A DNA stretch of 64,000 nt, from positions 1 through 64,000 of the forward strand of contig CAJQUW010006836.1 in the NCBI GenBank assembly GCA_907163375.1, read 5' to 3'. Positions 55,563 to 64,000 of the stretch are shown here, piece after piece. The notes under the pieces were generated by a model. That model ran no database searches. It had not been told where the DNA came from and saw nothing but the letters and a program-made list of their open reading frames with translations. Origin of the DNA: Prostheceraeus crozeri. Lineage: Eukaryota > Platyhelminthes > Polycladida > Euryleptidae. The position numbers were made by a program, and so were the translations under genes. Every line of letters starts with the position of its first letter. Position 1 is the first letter of the stretch.

Positions 55563-57245
55563 AAATAATAATAATAGTAATGCGTTTATTTGAAATCGTA
55601 AGCCCCAATATTGAAAATCGTGAGACAAAAACCAGAAAATGAACACGAAGGATACACAGAATGAAATGATAAACAAGAAAACAAAAACCAAACATCATGG
55701 ATCATAGTCTTGCAGAATCAGTAACACAAGCACAAAGGTTGTCGAAGGCTGTGGTCTTATCCCAGCATTCACAAGCCATCATTGAAAGTAGATAACGATT
55801 TATTCCCATGGCGGACTTACATGTAGGCACACTGAACTTTTTAGAGTACTGTAGACGTTGTGTAGCAAGACAATACAAAGGGTGATTTGAGTCGTTACAC
55901 AATGATTCAAATAAATTTGATTCGATCATATAACATAATGGAATAAACTTGCCACAAATACACTGTGATGCTCCACACAAACGTTTATGGGCACGATTTT
56001 GCAATTTTTCGAGTACATTACTATTCATCAAATTGAGTCCAACAAATATAGGAGCTGCATATTCTAATATACTGCGCGTATTGTTATTGTAAATCAAAAC
56101 CAGATCATCAATTGGTAAAAAAGGTTTCAGTTGACGAAGGGCAAATAGGCGACTTTAAGCTTTCTTTGATATAATTTCAATATGTTTATGCATGTTCAAG
56201 CGAGAATCAAATGTAACCCCCAAAAATTTCATGTATTTATTGGCAGGTAATGTTGCAAGAAGAAAAATCGTCAGATTTTGGCATAGTAATGTAAGTCTGC
56301 TGACATTTTTGAAAAGAAAGGTTATTGGTAAAGACAAGACATCAGCAAATATTTTCCAAACAATACTTGGAATATCATCCGATCCTCACTGTAAACTGTT
56401 GACAGATAACTGACAGACATTTATCCTACGGAATCTATTTTGTCAGTCATTGTTAGTTCTTGTAGAATGATTGCCATTGAACACGCACAATATCTGACAA
56501 AAAGCGACAAAATGAATAGCAATGAATTATAGCTTAAATTTTATCAAAAATGTAGGTAATTAATTAAATTATGTCAAAATAAATCATGGTTTTGCCACAC
56601 AATAATACAGATTGCCCAAAAGTCAAGTAATCACTAATCGAAAAATCAATCAATATTCAACAGTTGTTGTTTAGTTAATTTGCACACAAAGCATCCGTTT
56701 CGATGTCGGTGGAGAACCCACAAATTCGTCGGATATCACAGGATATTGGAGGTGACAATCGTCGGTTGATTTTGTCAGTAATTTTGTAGGATTTTTGTCG
56801 GTCTACGGTTTACAGTATGAGGGTCTTGGCGCTGACATTCTTTCGTGTATATACTGCTCACCATAGCTTCAGTGAATTCGAAAGGAACTACAAAATTATG
56901 CATGCTTTTCTTGAAGATAGGATCATTAACACATCTATTTATAAGATAACAGACGAACTTTTCTCTTGATAGTCACAAGGCACATATTCCAAAGAATTTC
57001 TCAAAATAGCATAGAAGTAGAACCGCTCACCTGCAATATCTAGCGGGACATTAGCGAAAAGGGATGATCAGTCAACAGAATCTAAATAAAGACAGGCTTT
57101 CTTAAAATAAGAGTCACGTAAAACCATTGCTGTTATATAATCATCCTCCATAATAATATCATGACGTGGTTTAAGAAAATTGCGATTGTCATCAGCCGAA
57201 CCCAATGGGGAAAGTATCTCAGCATTGTTGAAATGGCTTACATGC
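55563..57245 (-). mobile_element. Second copy of the PHD-ORF1 LINE family, decayed
   Basis: The 3' end (55563-55635) matches that at 34050-34120, including AATATTGGGGCTTA and the ATT-repeat tail. Upstream come RT C-terminal blocks (MIYNNNTRSILEYAAPIFVGL; KFLGVTFDSRLNMHKHIE) and GSDDIPSIVWKIF. Beyond a nested MITE (56387-56818) come FVVPFEFTEAMVSS and SPLGSADDNRNFLKPRHDI, which align with the region before the RT of the first copy. The middle of the RT, with YADD, is deleted. The 5' end is truncated near 57245. It is inserted into the Gypsy relic. Confidence 0.8.
56387..56818. mobile_element. MITE nested in the LINE copy
   Basis: Left end CACTGTAAACTGTTGACAG...ATTTATCCTAC; the complement of the right end is TACTGTAAACCGTAGACCGAC...ATCCTAC. 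These are imperfect inverted ends. LINE coding similarity continues on both sides, which sets the insertion limits. A partial relative lies at 28370-28570. The target duplication is unclear. Confidence 0.65.
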
Positions 57246-57319
57246 TGCGACATTTTATTAGGACCACCCATATTTTTTTGTTTTTTACAGCTAGCTACTG
57301 TTCATGTCATATTATCTTT

Positions 57320-57482
57320 CACGTGTGTCACTACATTAAATAGGCATGTATACCAACAATATGCCATAACATAGACATCTATTGATCAATAGCACAGAAA
57401 CCAGACACTCAAACACAAAATTTGACCGCGACATATCATTAGGACCACCTTCGACATTTAGATAAGAAACTTTCCTTTAGAT
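57320..57482. repeat. Left arm of a ~160-bp inverted repeat flanking the Gypsy element
   Basis: Pairs with 63392-63549 in inverted orientation at high identity (for example AACATAGACATCTATTGATC and GACATTTAGATAAGAAACTT). The Gypsy element and about 1.3 kb of other DNA lie between the arms. This suggests a TIR transposon or palindromic duplication into which the Gypsy inserted. Confidence 0.85.
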
Positions 57483-57642
57483 ATGATAACACTAGGTAAA
57501 TTTCTATAATCAGCTATTTACATTTATGGCGATTTCTTACCAATGGACATTGTGTGTTCTGGTTGACTTATGTGTGCATGTGTGCATTGTCTGTTGCTAT
57601 TAGAAAGGCGTATTTGAGAAGCTTTCATTAATGTGTGGTGTG

Positions 57643-57815
57643 TGTTAAGTACATGGAATAATCAATTAAAAGACTCGTGTGGTTGGAAACTTTCAGTCTA
57701 TTGAAACCACTGCTTCAATTACAACATAACATATGCTTTACAATTAAATGGTGTATACAAACAAAATGTCTAGTTCGCAATTCATAATGTAGCGTTACTC
57801 TATGGTCACGTAACA
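57643..57815 (-). repeat. Gypsy 3' LTR
   Basis: 173 bp, TG...CA ends, identical base for base to the 5' LTR as far as I can compare by eye. The short length leaves room only for a minimal promoter and polyadenylation region. Confidence 0.95.
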
Positions 57816-57827
57816 TCTTCCCCGTTT
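57816..57827 (-). promoter_or_regulatory. Polypurine tract
   Basis: AAACGGGGAAGA on the minus strand abuts the 3' LTR. This is the expected position and composition of the plus-strand DNA primer. Confidence 0.75.
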
Positions 57828-57911
57828 GAAACGACTCGCACACACGGGCTGTCACTGAATGTATAAGTCCCTTTTTGAAATGATTCGCATGCATGGGCTG
57901 TGACTGAATGT

Positions 57912-59279
57912 TTATAAGTCTAGTCTCTGGGGAACTTTCACATTTCTTCCACTCCTTGTGGTGATCGGCACGCCCTCTTCCCTCGGTAGCGGCATCGAGC
58001 CGTTGGATGATCTCCTCCTCGCTGCTCGCATCGCGTCCGGTCCCCTCGTCTCCGCTTCCCTTGATTCGAAGGTCGGTTCGCAGGTCTCCTCGCACGGTGA
58101 TTCGCTCACTTCGGCTGATCGTGTTCCAACGGCACTAGTTCTCGATTCTTCTCCTGCTCGGTCCGCCTTGGGTGTGGGGCTGTTGGTCTCACTCCGATTC
58201 CGTACCAGTTTCTCCATTCTTAAATCTTGCCTGTTCCTCCTTATCTGACTGTGTCCTACTGACACTTTGTAAGACCTGGGACCTTGTCTTTCATCTACAA
58301 CCCCAGTCCGCCACTCCTTATTTTGTCCATTGGGACAGACTCGCACTCTATCGCCTGGGTGAAGTGGGGGCAAGTCCTTACGGTGGATGTACCTCTCTAC
58401 CTGCTTTTGTCTTTTAGACTCAATTCGTGCTTGGTCCTGACACATGTTGTGTCCTATCGGTAACAACGTGGTGAGAGCTGTGGGAATCAAGGATTTTGTT
58501 ATCCTCCCCATTAACCGCTGGGATGGAGTGGAGCCTATGCCTTCCTGAGGCGTGTTTCTCAGGTTGAGCAGACCTAACCTGAAGTCTTCGCTACCATGGT
58601 CACATTTTCTCATCAAATTTTTGCACACTTTCACAGCTGCCTCGGCTGCTCCATTTGAACAGCTGTGATATGGGCTACTCGTGAGGTGATTGATTTCCAT
58701 GTCTTAGTAAAATCCTGGAAAGTGTGCGCGACAAATTGTGGACCGTTGTCCGAAATGAGTGTATCTGGGATACCATGACGTGCAAAATGTTCCTTCAATT
58801 TCGCGATTATCGTTTGTGACAACGTATCACTCAACTCATCCACCTCGAAAAAATTGCTGTAGTAATCTACCGTGACCAGGAAGTCTTTTCCTTTGTAGTT
58901 GAACAAATCAGTTCCCACCTTTGCCCATGGCCTCTCAGGGGTTTCGTGTAATATTGGAGTCTCTGCTGATTGCCGACTTTGGAAAGTGTTACATGAGTCA
59001 CATGATTCAACCAACTGTCTGATTTCAGCCGACATGCCTGGCCAGTATACATATTGACGGGCTCGACGCAAACATGAATTAATCCACTGAGTGACCCGCA
59101 TGCAACTTCTTCTTCATTTCGGATCTCATGGACACTGGAATCACTAGACGGGTCCCTCGAAGCACAATGCCATCTTGAACTGTCAGCTCATCGCGATAAT
59201 CGAAAAAAACGTGTGATGTCCCTGTGGACCTGACTCTTGTGGGATGGCCAGCCTTCCATGATCGTTGTCTTGAGCTCAC
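57912..59279 (-). pseudogene. Gypsy integrase part of pol (frame-shifted)
   Basis: Three overlapping frames together give a full integrase. The zinc-binding region includes YVYWPGMSAEI and CDSCNTFQ. The core has Asp in VGTDLFNYKG, Asp in LISDNGPQF and Glu in CSNGAAEAAVK. The C-terminal SH3-like region is LHPGDRVRVCPNGQNKEWRTG, followed by a low-complexity charged tail to 57912. Frame changes fall near 59250, 59090 and 58690. No nonsense codon was noticed inside the aligned segments. Integrase would join the cDNA to the host DNA, giving the 5-bp target duplication seen here. Confidence 0.85.
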
Positions 59280-60895
59280 TTAGTGCACTGTCAGATTCTG
59301 TAGCTGCACGGAGTTCTTGCAGTTTGTTCTGAGACATCGGAGATAGACTCAAGTTGTTCACGTTAAAATGTGTAGCTTCGTTGTTTTCGTTGATTGGGGC
59401 GCGTGAGAGGGTGTCAGCTAACATTAGAGATTTTCCCGGCTTGTGGATCAACTCGAAATCATACTCTTGGACTCTCAGCAGCATGGCTCTCAACCTTCTG
59501 GGTGCTTTGTCAAGAGGTTTTCGCACAATAGAGACAAGGGGTTGATGATCTGTAATTATCTTGACCTTTCGCCCGAAAGTGAATTGGTGGAATTTGACCA
59601 ACCCAAAAACTAAAGCCAGCATTTCCTTTTCTATCTGGGCATAGTTTCGCTCTGTGGGTGTGAGAAGACGACTCGCAAAAGCTATCGGCTTGCCTTCCTG
59701 ACTCATGGCGCTACCTAGTCCATATTCACACGCATCATTCTCGAGAACGAGCTCCTTTTCTTGATCAAAAATGGCTAGTGCTGTGCATTCACTGATCATT
59801 TGCTTGACTCTATCAAATGAGCTTTCTGCGATTCGCTCCATGTCCACTCTGTATCTTTCTTTAATAAATTCTGTAGTGGGTATGCTATCGTGGCGACATC
59901 GGGTAAGTATCGCTGCAGGTAGTTCACCATGCCTAGAAAGCGCTTCAATTCCGTCACATTGGTTGGGACTGGAAATTCTGTGATGGCTTTCGTTTTCTCA
60001 GGATCAACCTCAAGTCCTCTACTGGATATCTGGTGCCCCATAAACGTGATCTGGTTGGCCGCTGTGATCATTTTTGTGTCATTCAACTCGATACCCCACG
60101 TTCTACACCTCTGTAAAAACCGCTCTAGCCTCATATTGTGCTGCTCTAGCGTTTTAGCATGGATTATGATATCATCTGCGACGTTCACTACTCCCTCCAA
60201 ACCGTCCAGTGCTTCATGTAACTTCTTCTGAAAAATCTCAGCCGATACTTTCAATCAAATGGCAACCTAAGCCATCTATACCTGCCGAAACAAGTTTGGA
60301 AGGTCGTCAACATGCTTGATTGTTCGTCTAGCTGTACGTGCCAGTAACCATTTTTCAAATCCGCTTTCGAAAACACAGTGGATTCACTCAAATCGTGCAA
60401 AACATCTTCTAGGACCGGCAATTGGTACCGCTCTCTTTCTAAGACCTTGTTCAGTTTCATGCGGGTCAAGACAGATACGCAAGTTCTTGTCTTTCTTTTT
60501 CACCACTACAATTTGGCTCACCCACGGTGTTGGCTGTGAAACTGGTGCTATCATGTCCAAATCAGTTAATCTGTTGAGTTCCTCCTTCAATGCCGCCCTC
60601 AGCGCAATCGGAACTCTTCGATCCGGCATTATCTGACTTTGTGCTCCTTCCACTACTTTGAGCGTGTGAGCTCCTGGAAAAGTTCTATGTCTTTTGTCTT
60701 TTTCGCTTCAGTTCTGATCTGATTCACTCTCTCAAATTTGTCTTCGCGAATTTTGATCAGACCCATCTCTAAACATGTCTTTAAGCCTAGAATTGGAAGG
60801 CGGTCATCTGGACAAACTACGAAATCAACGGAGTGCCACAATTTAGTCTTCCCGTTTGAACACTTCTTCATGTGACTGGCCAAGGGTTTTCTCAA
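59188..60895 (-). pseudogene. Gypsy protease C-term, reverse transcriptase and RNase H (frame-shifted)
   Basis: Collinear pieces in alternating frames. The protease tail is LPILGLKTCLEMGL. RT blocks are WVSQIVVVKKKDKNLRICLDP, YQLPVLEDVLHDLS, FSKADLKNGYWHVQLDE, GRYRWLRLPF and active-site VADDIII. The connection follows (ELKRFLGMVNYLQRYLPD). RNase H has LENDACEYGLGSAMSQEG, EKEMLALVFG and ITDHQPL. Frame changes occur near 60880, 60640, 60465, 60252 and 59835, each needing a one-base difference. At 60252 the expected Gly codon of the LPFGL motif is short by one base. RT and RNase H would copy the element RNA into DNA. Confidence 0.88.
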
Positions 60896-61991
60896 CTGAT
60901 TTGTTCCACGACGTCACGGTCTTCTCCGATGACGTCATCTGGGAACAGTACCGCTTTGGCAGAGCATTACAAGTCGCCCCGGAGTCGATGAGTAATGCAA
61001 CATCCTGCTGGTTAATGCGCATTCGGCACTTGACATCCTTGCCATCATCCTCATTGCGGGTCGTGTTTACCAAATTTGAATCTTGGCCTGAGTCAACTTG
61101 GCATCTGGCTTCTCTTCTCGCAGTATGGATTGTGTTGATAAAGTCACCATCATGATCTGAGTCCATAGGCCTATCCTGTATTTGACGGACCTGGTGTTTC
61201 GGAACCTTCGAGTTTTGTCCATGCACGTTGGGACATTTTCTGGCAAAGTGATGCAATTTGTGACATCTCATGCATTCTTTATTGTATGCGGGACATAGCT
61301 CCTTTTTAAAGACATGACGGGTCCCACAGAATCTACACTCCGCCAAAGTTCCCGACCTACTCCGTGAATTTGATGACTCCATTTGTGCACTATCCTTGAG
61401 GCTGCTGATATTTTCGTCAGGTCGCAACACTCTTTGCTGCAGTGATGCACTTTCAGCTGCCTTACACATGTCTATGCATTCTGTGAGTGAGAGCGATCGC
61501 CTTTTCAATAAATCTTGCTGCAGATTTGGATCCCTTATTCCTAGGACCAATCTGTCTCTGATGAGAGACTCAATGCACTTGTCACAAAACTGGCATTTGT
61601 TGGCGCGGTGCCGAACATTGGACAGAAATTTTTCAAAAGCTTCACCATCATTCTGTGAGCACCTGTTGAACAGAAACCTCTCATAAATTTCGTTGACTTC
61701 CCCTATGGCGAACTTGTCAAATTCATCAATGATCTCTTTTACTTCTCTATCTGCCTCACAAGACTTGAAGCGAAAGCTATTGTAGACCTTCAAAGCGTCA
61801 TCTGCCAAACAGTTCAGGAAAAGGGCAACCTGGATTTCCTTGTCGTGATCACCTATCTGTGCTAGGATAAAATACGTATTCCAACGCTGCTTAAAGAGAT
61901 TCCAGTTATCTGCTGTGTTCCCTTCAACACTAAAGGGGTTCGGTGGCCTAATGCCATGTAGCTTCAAATCGGGTGAGCCTGACTTAGCCAT
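60843..61991 (-). CDS. Gypsy gag and N-terminal protease
   Basis: The 382-residue frame begins MAKSGSPDLK. Residues about 15-190 are a capsid-like helical region (NWNLFKQRWNTYFILAQ, FLNCLADDALKVYNSF). Two zinc-binding knuckles follow: a variant CX2CX3HX6C (CRFCGTRHVFKKELC) and a canonical CX2CX4HX4C (CMRCHKLHHFARKC). The frame then enters the aspartic protease (LLIDSGATCNALP) and ends early, the rest of the protease being in another frame from about 60880. A programmed frameshift is possible, but it lies inside the protease fold, which would be unusual. Confidence 0.88.
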   Translation of the reverse strand: MAKSGSPDLKLHGIRPPNPFSVEGNTADNWNLFKQRWNTYFILAQIGDHDKEIQVALFLNCLADDALKVYNSFRFKSCEADREVKEIIDEFDKFAIGEVNEIYERFLFNRCSQNDGEAFEKFLSNVRHRANKCQFCDKCIESLIRDRLVLGIRDPNLQQDLLKRRSLSLTECIDMCKAAESASLQQRVLRPDENISSLKDSAQMESSNSRSRSGTLAECRFCGTRHVFKKELCPAYNKECMRCHKLHHFARKCPNVHGQNSKVPKHQVRQIQDRPMDSDHDGDFINTIHTARREARCQVDSGQDSNLVNTTRNEDDGKDVKCRMRINQQDVALLIDSGATCNALPKRYCSQMTSSEKTVTSWNKSVEKTLGQSHEEVFKRED

Positions 61992-62094
61992 CCCTGACTT
62001 TCTAGCTGTAGGGACTATGACAAATAATTCTTTTTATAATATATACACAAGCCGTGTTTTTATAAATATAGATCGTCAAAAATCTCAAATATTA

Positions 62095-62112
62095 TAAAAC
62101 CAGCTGCCACCA
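62095..62112 (-). promoter_or_regulatory. Primer-binding site
   Basis: TGGTGGCAGCTGGTTTTA on the minus strand directly follows the 5' LTR. It begins TGG as expected for pairing with a tRNA CCA end. The tRNA was not identified. Confidence 0.7.
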
Positions 62113-62285
62113 TGTTAAGTACATGGAATAATCAATTAAAAGACTCGTGTGGTTGGAAACTTTCAGTCTATTGAAACCACTGCTTCAATTACAACATAAC
62201 ATATGCTTTACAATTAAATGGTGTATACAAACAAAATGTCTAGTTCGCAATTCATAATGTAGCGTTACTCTATGGTCACGTAACA
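62113..62285 (-). repeat. Gypsy 5' LTR
   Basis: Identical to 57643-57815. GTGTG follows at 62286-62290 and matches GTGTG at 57638-57642. Confidence 0.95.
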
Positions 62286-62290
62286 GTGTG

Positions 62291-63391
62291 TGTATCGTCG
62301 ATTACTCACGCGCACTGTTATCGGTCAGCAATAATGATATTGATTAACAAGTCAATCCTTGATTTGCTTTGCATCATGGAGACCAGATATAATGTGCTTT
62401 TGAGATAGCATAGATATCTATCAATACGATTTATGTTTAGGTCTGACGTTGAAAATCTGAATCTCATTCATGAGAAAAAAATAAGCATAAGTGGCTCGCA
62501 GATGGAAGTTTTGTCGCGCGAAGAGTTTTCTCAGCGTGAAAAACTCGTTGTTATGTTTTGAAGTCGTCGGCACTGCTTGTTCGACTGAATATGACTTCTG
62601 TAAGTTCTTGTGCGGCAAACCGACGATGACGCTGTGGAACATGACGAAAATATACGCCACAAGATGAGCGATTCCAAGACCGTAGGCCTACTGTTCGACA
62701 AGAGGGCTAATCATGTCGTCCCAGCTACGAAAAAGACGGCAGAAACATGACATCAATGATGGGCCACGCACTACTCAACGAGGTATGTATGAAAAGGATT
62801 ACGGCCAAGGAAAAGTGTCGTAGCTGACCCATGCACGAGGCTCTAATTGGCTTAATTTTCCCACTCGCCATGTCAATTCGAGCGTCGACGACTGGTGAAT
62901 GGTGGCATTCAGTGTCGAGTCGAGCTTTGAGTGTCAGCAGGCTATTCGTCAGCGAATCGGGCAGTCACGTGGATCACTTGCTCATGTGTTTCATCGCGTC
63001 AAACACCAAGCAAAGGTCATACTGTAGGCCTGTTTTCCTACAAGAGAACTATTAGGCTTCATGTTTGTGAGTGCTCTGTGAACTCGGCTCGGCTTCATCC
63101 TAACAAGTTCTTCAGAGAAGGATGTTTCCGTATTTCATGAGTGGTGCTTTCCGGAAAACATTAATAGTATTCCTGAAACAAAGTGGTTAAGACGGAGCTC
63201 CCTGCCACACTGTTGGTGTTGTGAAGCGATATTTTTATGACATCAGCGCCACTTCGTTGGAAGGGTAATCTCAATCGTAAACCTTTCAGAACATTAATGG
63301 GCTATCATGAAGCGTCGGCTGCGCTAGGCATTATATAAGATATCTTCGATAATTATAAAACAATAACGTACGAGTAGCTTTATAATGTGTA
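62291..63391. other. Sequence between the Gypsy element and the right inverted arm
   Basis: No recognised gene. At 62713-62782 an ATG opens 23 codons (MSSQLRKRRQKHDIND...) and runs into CGAG|GTATGT, a possible splice donor. No acceptor was found. Short frames around 62831-63140 have no domain features. Confidence 0.3.
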
Positions 63392-63549
63392 AAGGAAAGT
63401 TTCTTATCTAAATGTCGAAGGTGGTCCTAATAATATGTCGCGGTCAAATTTTGTGTTTGAGTGTCTGGTTTCTGTGCTATTGATCAATAGATGTCTATGT
63501 TATGGCATATTGTTGGCATACATGCCTATTTAATGTAATGACAAGGGTG
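63392..63549. repeat. Right arm of the inverted repeat flanking the Gypsy element
   Basis: Inverted copy of 57320-57482. The outer part (TTTAATGTAATGACAAGGGTGAAAC) still matches the left arm imperfectly, so the arm may extend a little further out. No known transposon terminus was identified. Confidence 0.85.
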
Positions 63550-64000
63550 AAACATACAGTGCGCGACAGCAAGTTGGAAACTTGGCATAAATCTATGGAC
63601 ACGCACATTTTTCAACACCTTCTAAATTTTTTTGCTATTAGGAAATATCGACAAATTTATAATCATCTGAAAGAGAATTTTCGGATCTATCATTTGAATG
63701 TTGTTGAATTAATTATTTTTGAAATTGGTGGTTCCTAGAGGCCCATAAACCCGAAAGCCCCAAATTTTCTTTGACTTGTTTTGACAAGCACATAAATCAA
63801 TTTGAAACATTCTCCTTGTGATATTCAAAACCGTCACAAAATAGGCTTTCAGAAAATATATAGTTTGACAGTGTTTTTCTCGAAATTTATAGGCAATATT
63901 TTGAAAGTAGTATAGATAGATAATGTGGCGATTTTTTCATTTTCGGAATATTTCTTCGAAGGGCCTTAAATTTACCCAACAAAAGCAGAAAACACTAGTT

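Larger units (their letters stand above)
57643..62285 (-). mobile_element. Complete Ty3/Gypsy LTR retrotransposon
   Basis: Two identical 173-bp LTRs (57643-57815 and 62113-62285) begin TGTTAAGTAC and end CACGTAACA. They are flanked by a 5-bp duplication GTGTG. On the minus strand the order is gag, protease, reverse transcriptase, RNase H, integrase, which is the Ty3/Gypsy order. There is no envelope gene and no chromodomain was recognised. The total is 4643 bp. Confidence 0.95.

Noticed and set aside
60843-60895. Programmed frameshift between gag-pro and pol of the Gypsy element
   Set aside because: The break lies inside the protease and seven similar breaks occur elsewhere; no convincing slippery site with structure was seen.

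Overview
The window looks like repeat-rich, AT-rich nuclear DNA from an invertebrate animal. It holds nested eukaryotic transposons of many classes (piggyBac, Tc1/mariner, hAT-like MITEs, a CACTA-like element, Penelope, CR1/L2-type LINEs, Ty3/Gypsy, a tRNA-derived SINE). It also holds an integrated Polinton/adintovirus-like virus of a kind found in animal genomes. I found no convincing host gene. The frequent AGGCCT/TAGGCCTA palindrome is something I associate with some marine deuterostomes, but that is only a hint.

Region 1-8.7 kb is the right half of a virus-like element whose left half lies outside the window. In order it carries: the 3' end of a coiled-coil gene; a 173-aa membrane-active/coiled-coil protein; a double jelly-roll (hexon-like) major capsid protein; a 160-aa protein with an adenovirus pX-like hydrophobic segment; one reading frame joining a parvovirus-type phospholipase A2 domain to a DDE integrase; a convergent adenain-type cysteine protease; and two unrecognised early-looking genes near the right end. 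All of these frames are open. The capsid, core, phospholipase and protease genes form a virion module and the integrase explains insertion. Most genes start within an A-rich motif that touches the ATG. The right end has a 17-bp-arm hairpin and a 1.4-1.5 kb tandem duplication. The element sits inside a decayed piggyBac transposase gene (8.7-9.6 kb).

Region 9.6-21.2 kb is mostly without genes: a SINE, a MITE with 78-bp terminal inverted repeats (TIRs) and a CACTA-like element. Region 21.2-31 kb holds a Penelope 3' fragment with a GIY-YIG domain, hAT-like MITEs with exact 8-bp target-site duplications (TSDs), a second piggyBac relic with perfect TIRs and TTAA ends, LINE and transposase fragments, and a Tc1-like element with one nonsense codon.

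Region 30.5-37 kb holds a near full-length LINE (PHD-finger ORF1, endonuclease/RT ORF2 with stops) and a Tc1-like element whose 343-aa transposase is intact between perfect 28-bp TIRs. Region 37-54 kb is almost entirely non-autonomous DNA transposons and LINE relics.

Region 54.7-64 kb holds a Gypsy integrase relic interrupted by a second copy of the same LINE family, which is itself interrupted by a MITE. A complete Ty3/Gypsy element follows on the minus strand (identical 173-bp LTRs, GTGTG TSD), with eight frame changes along pro-pol. It lies inside a larger inverted-repeat structure.
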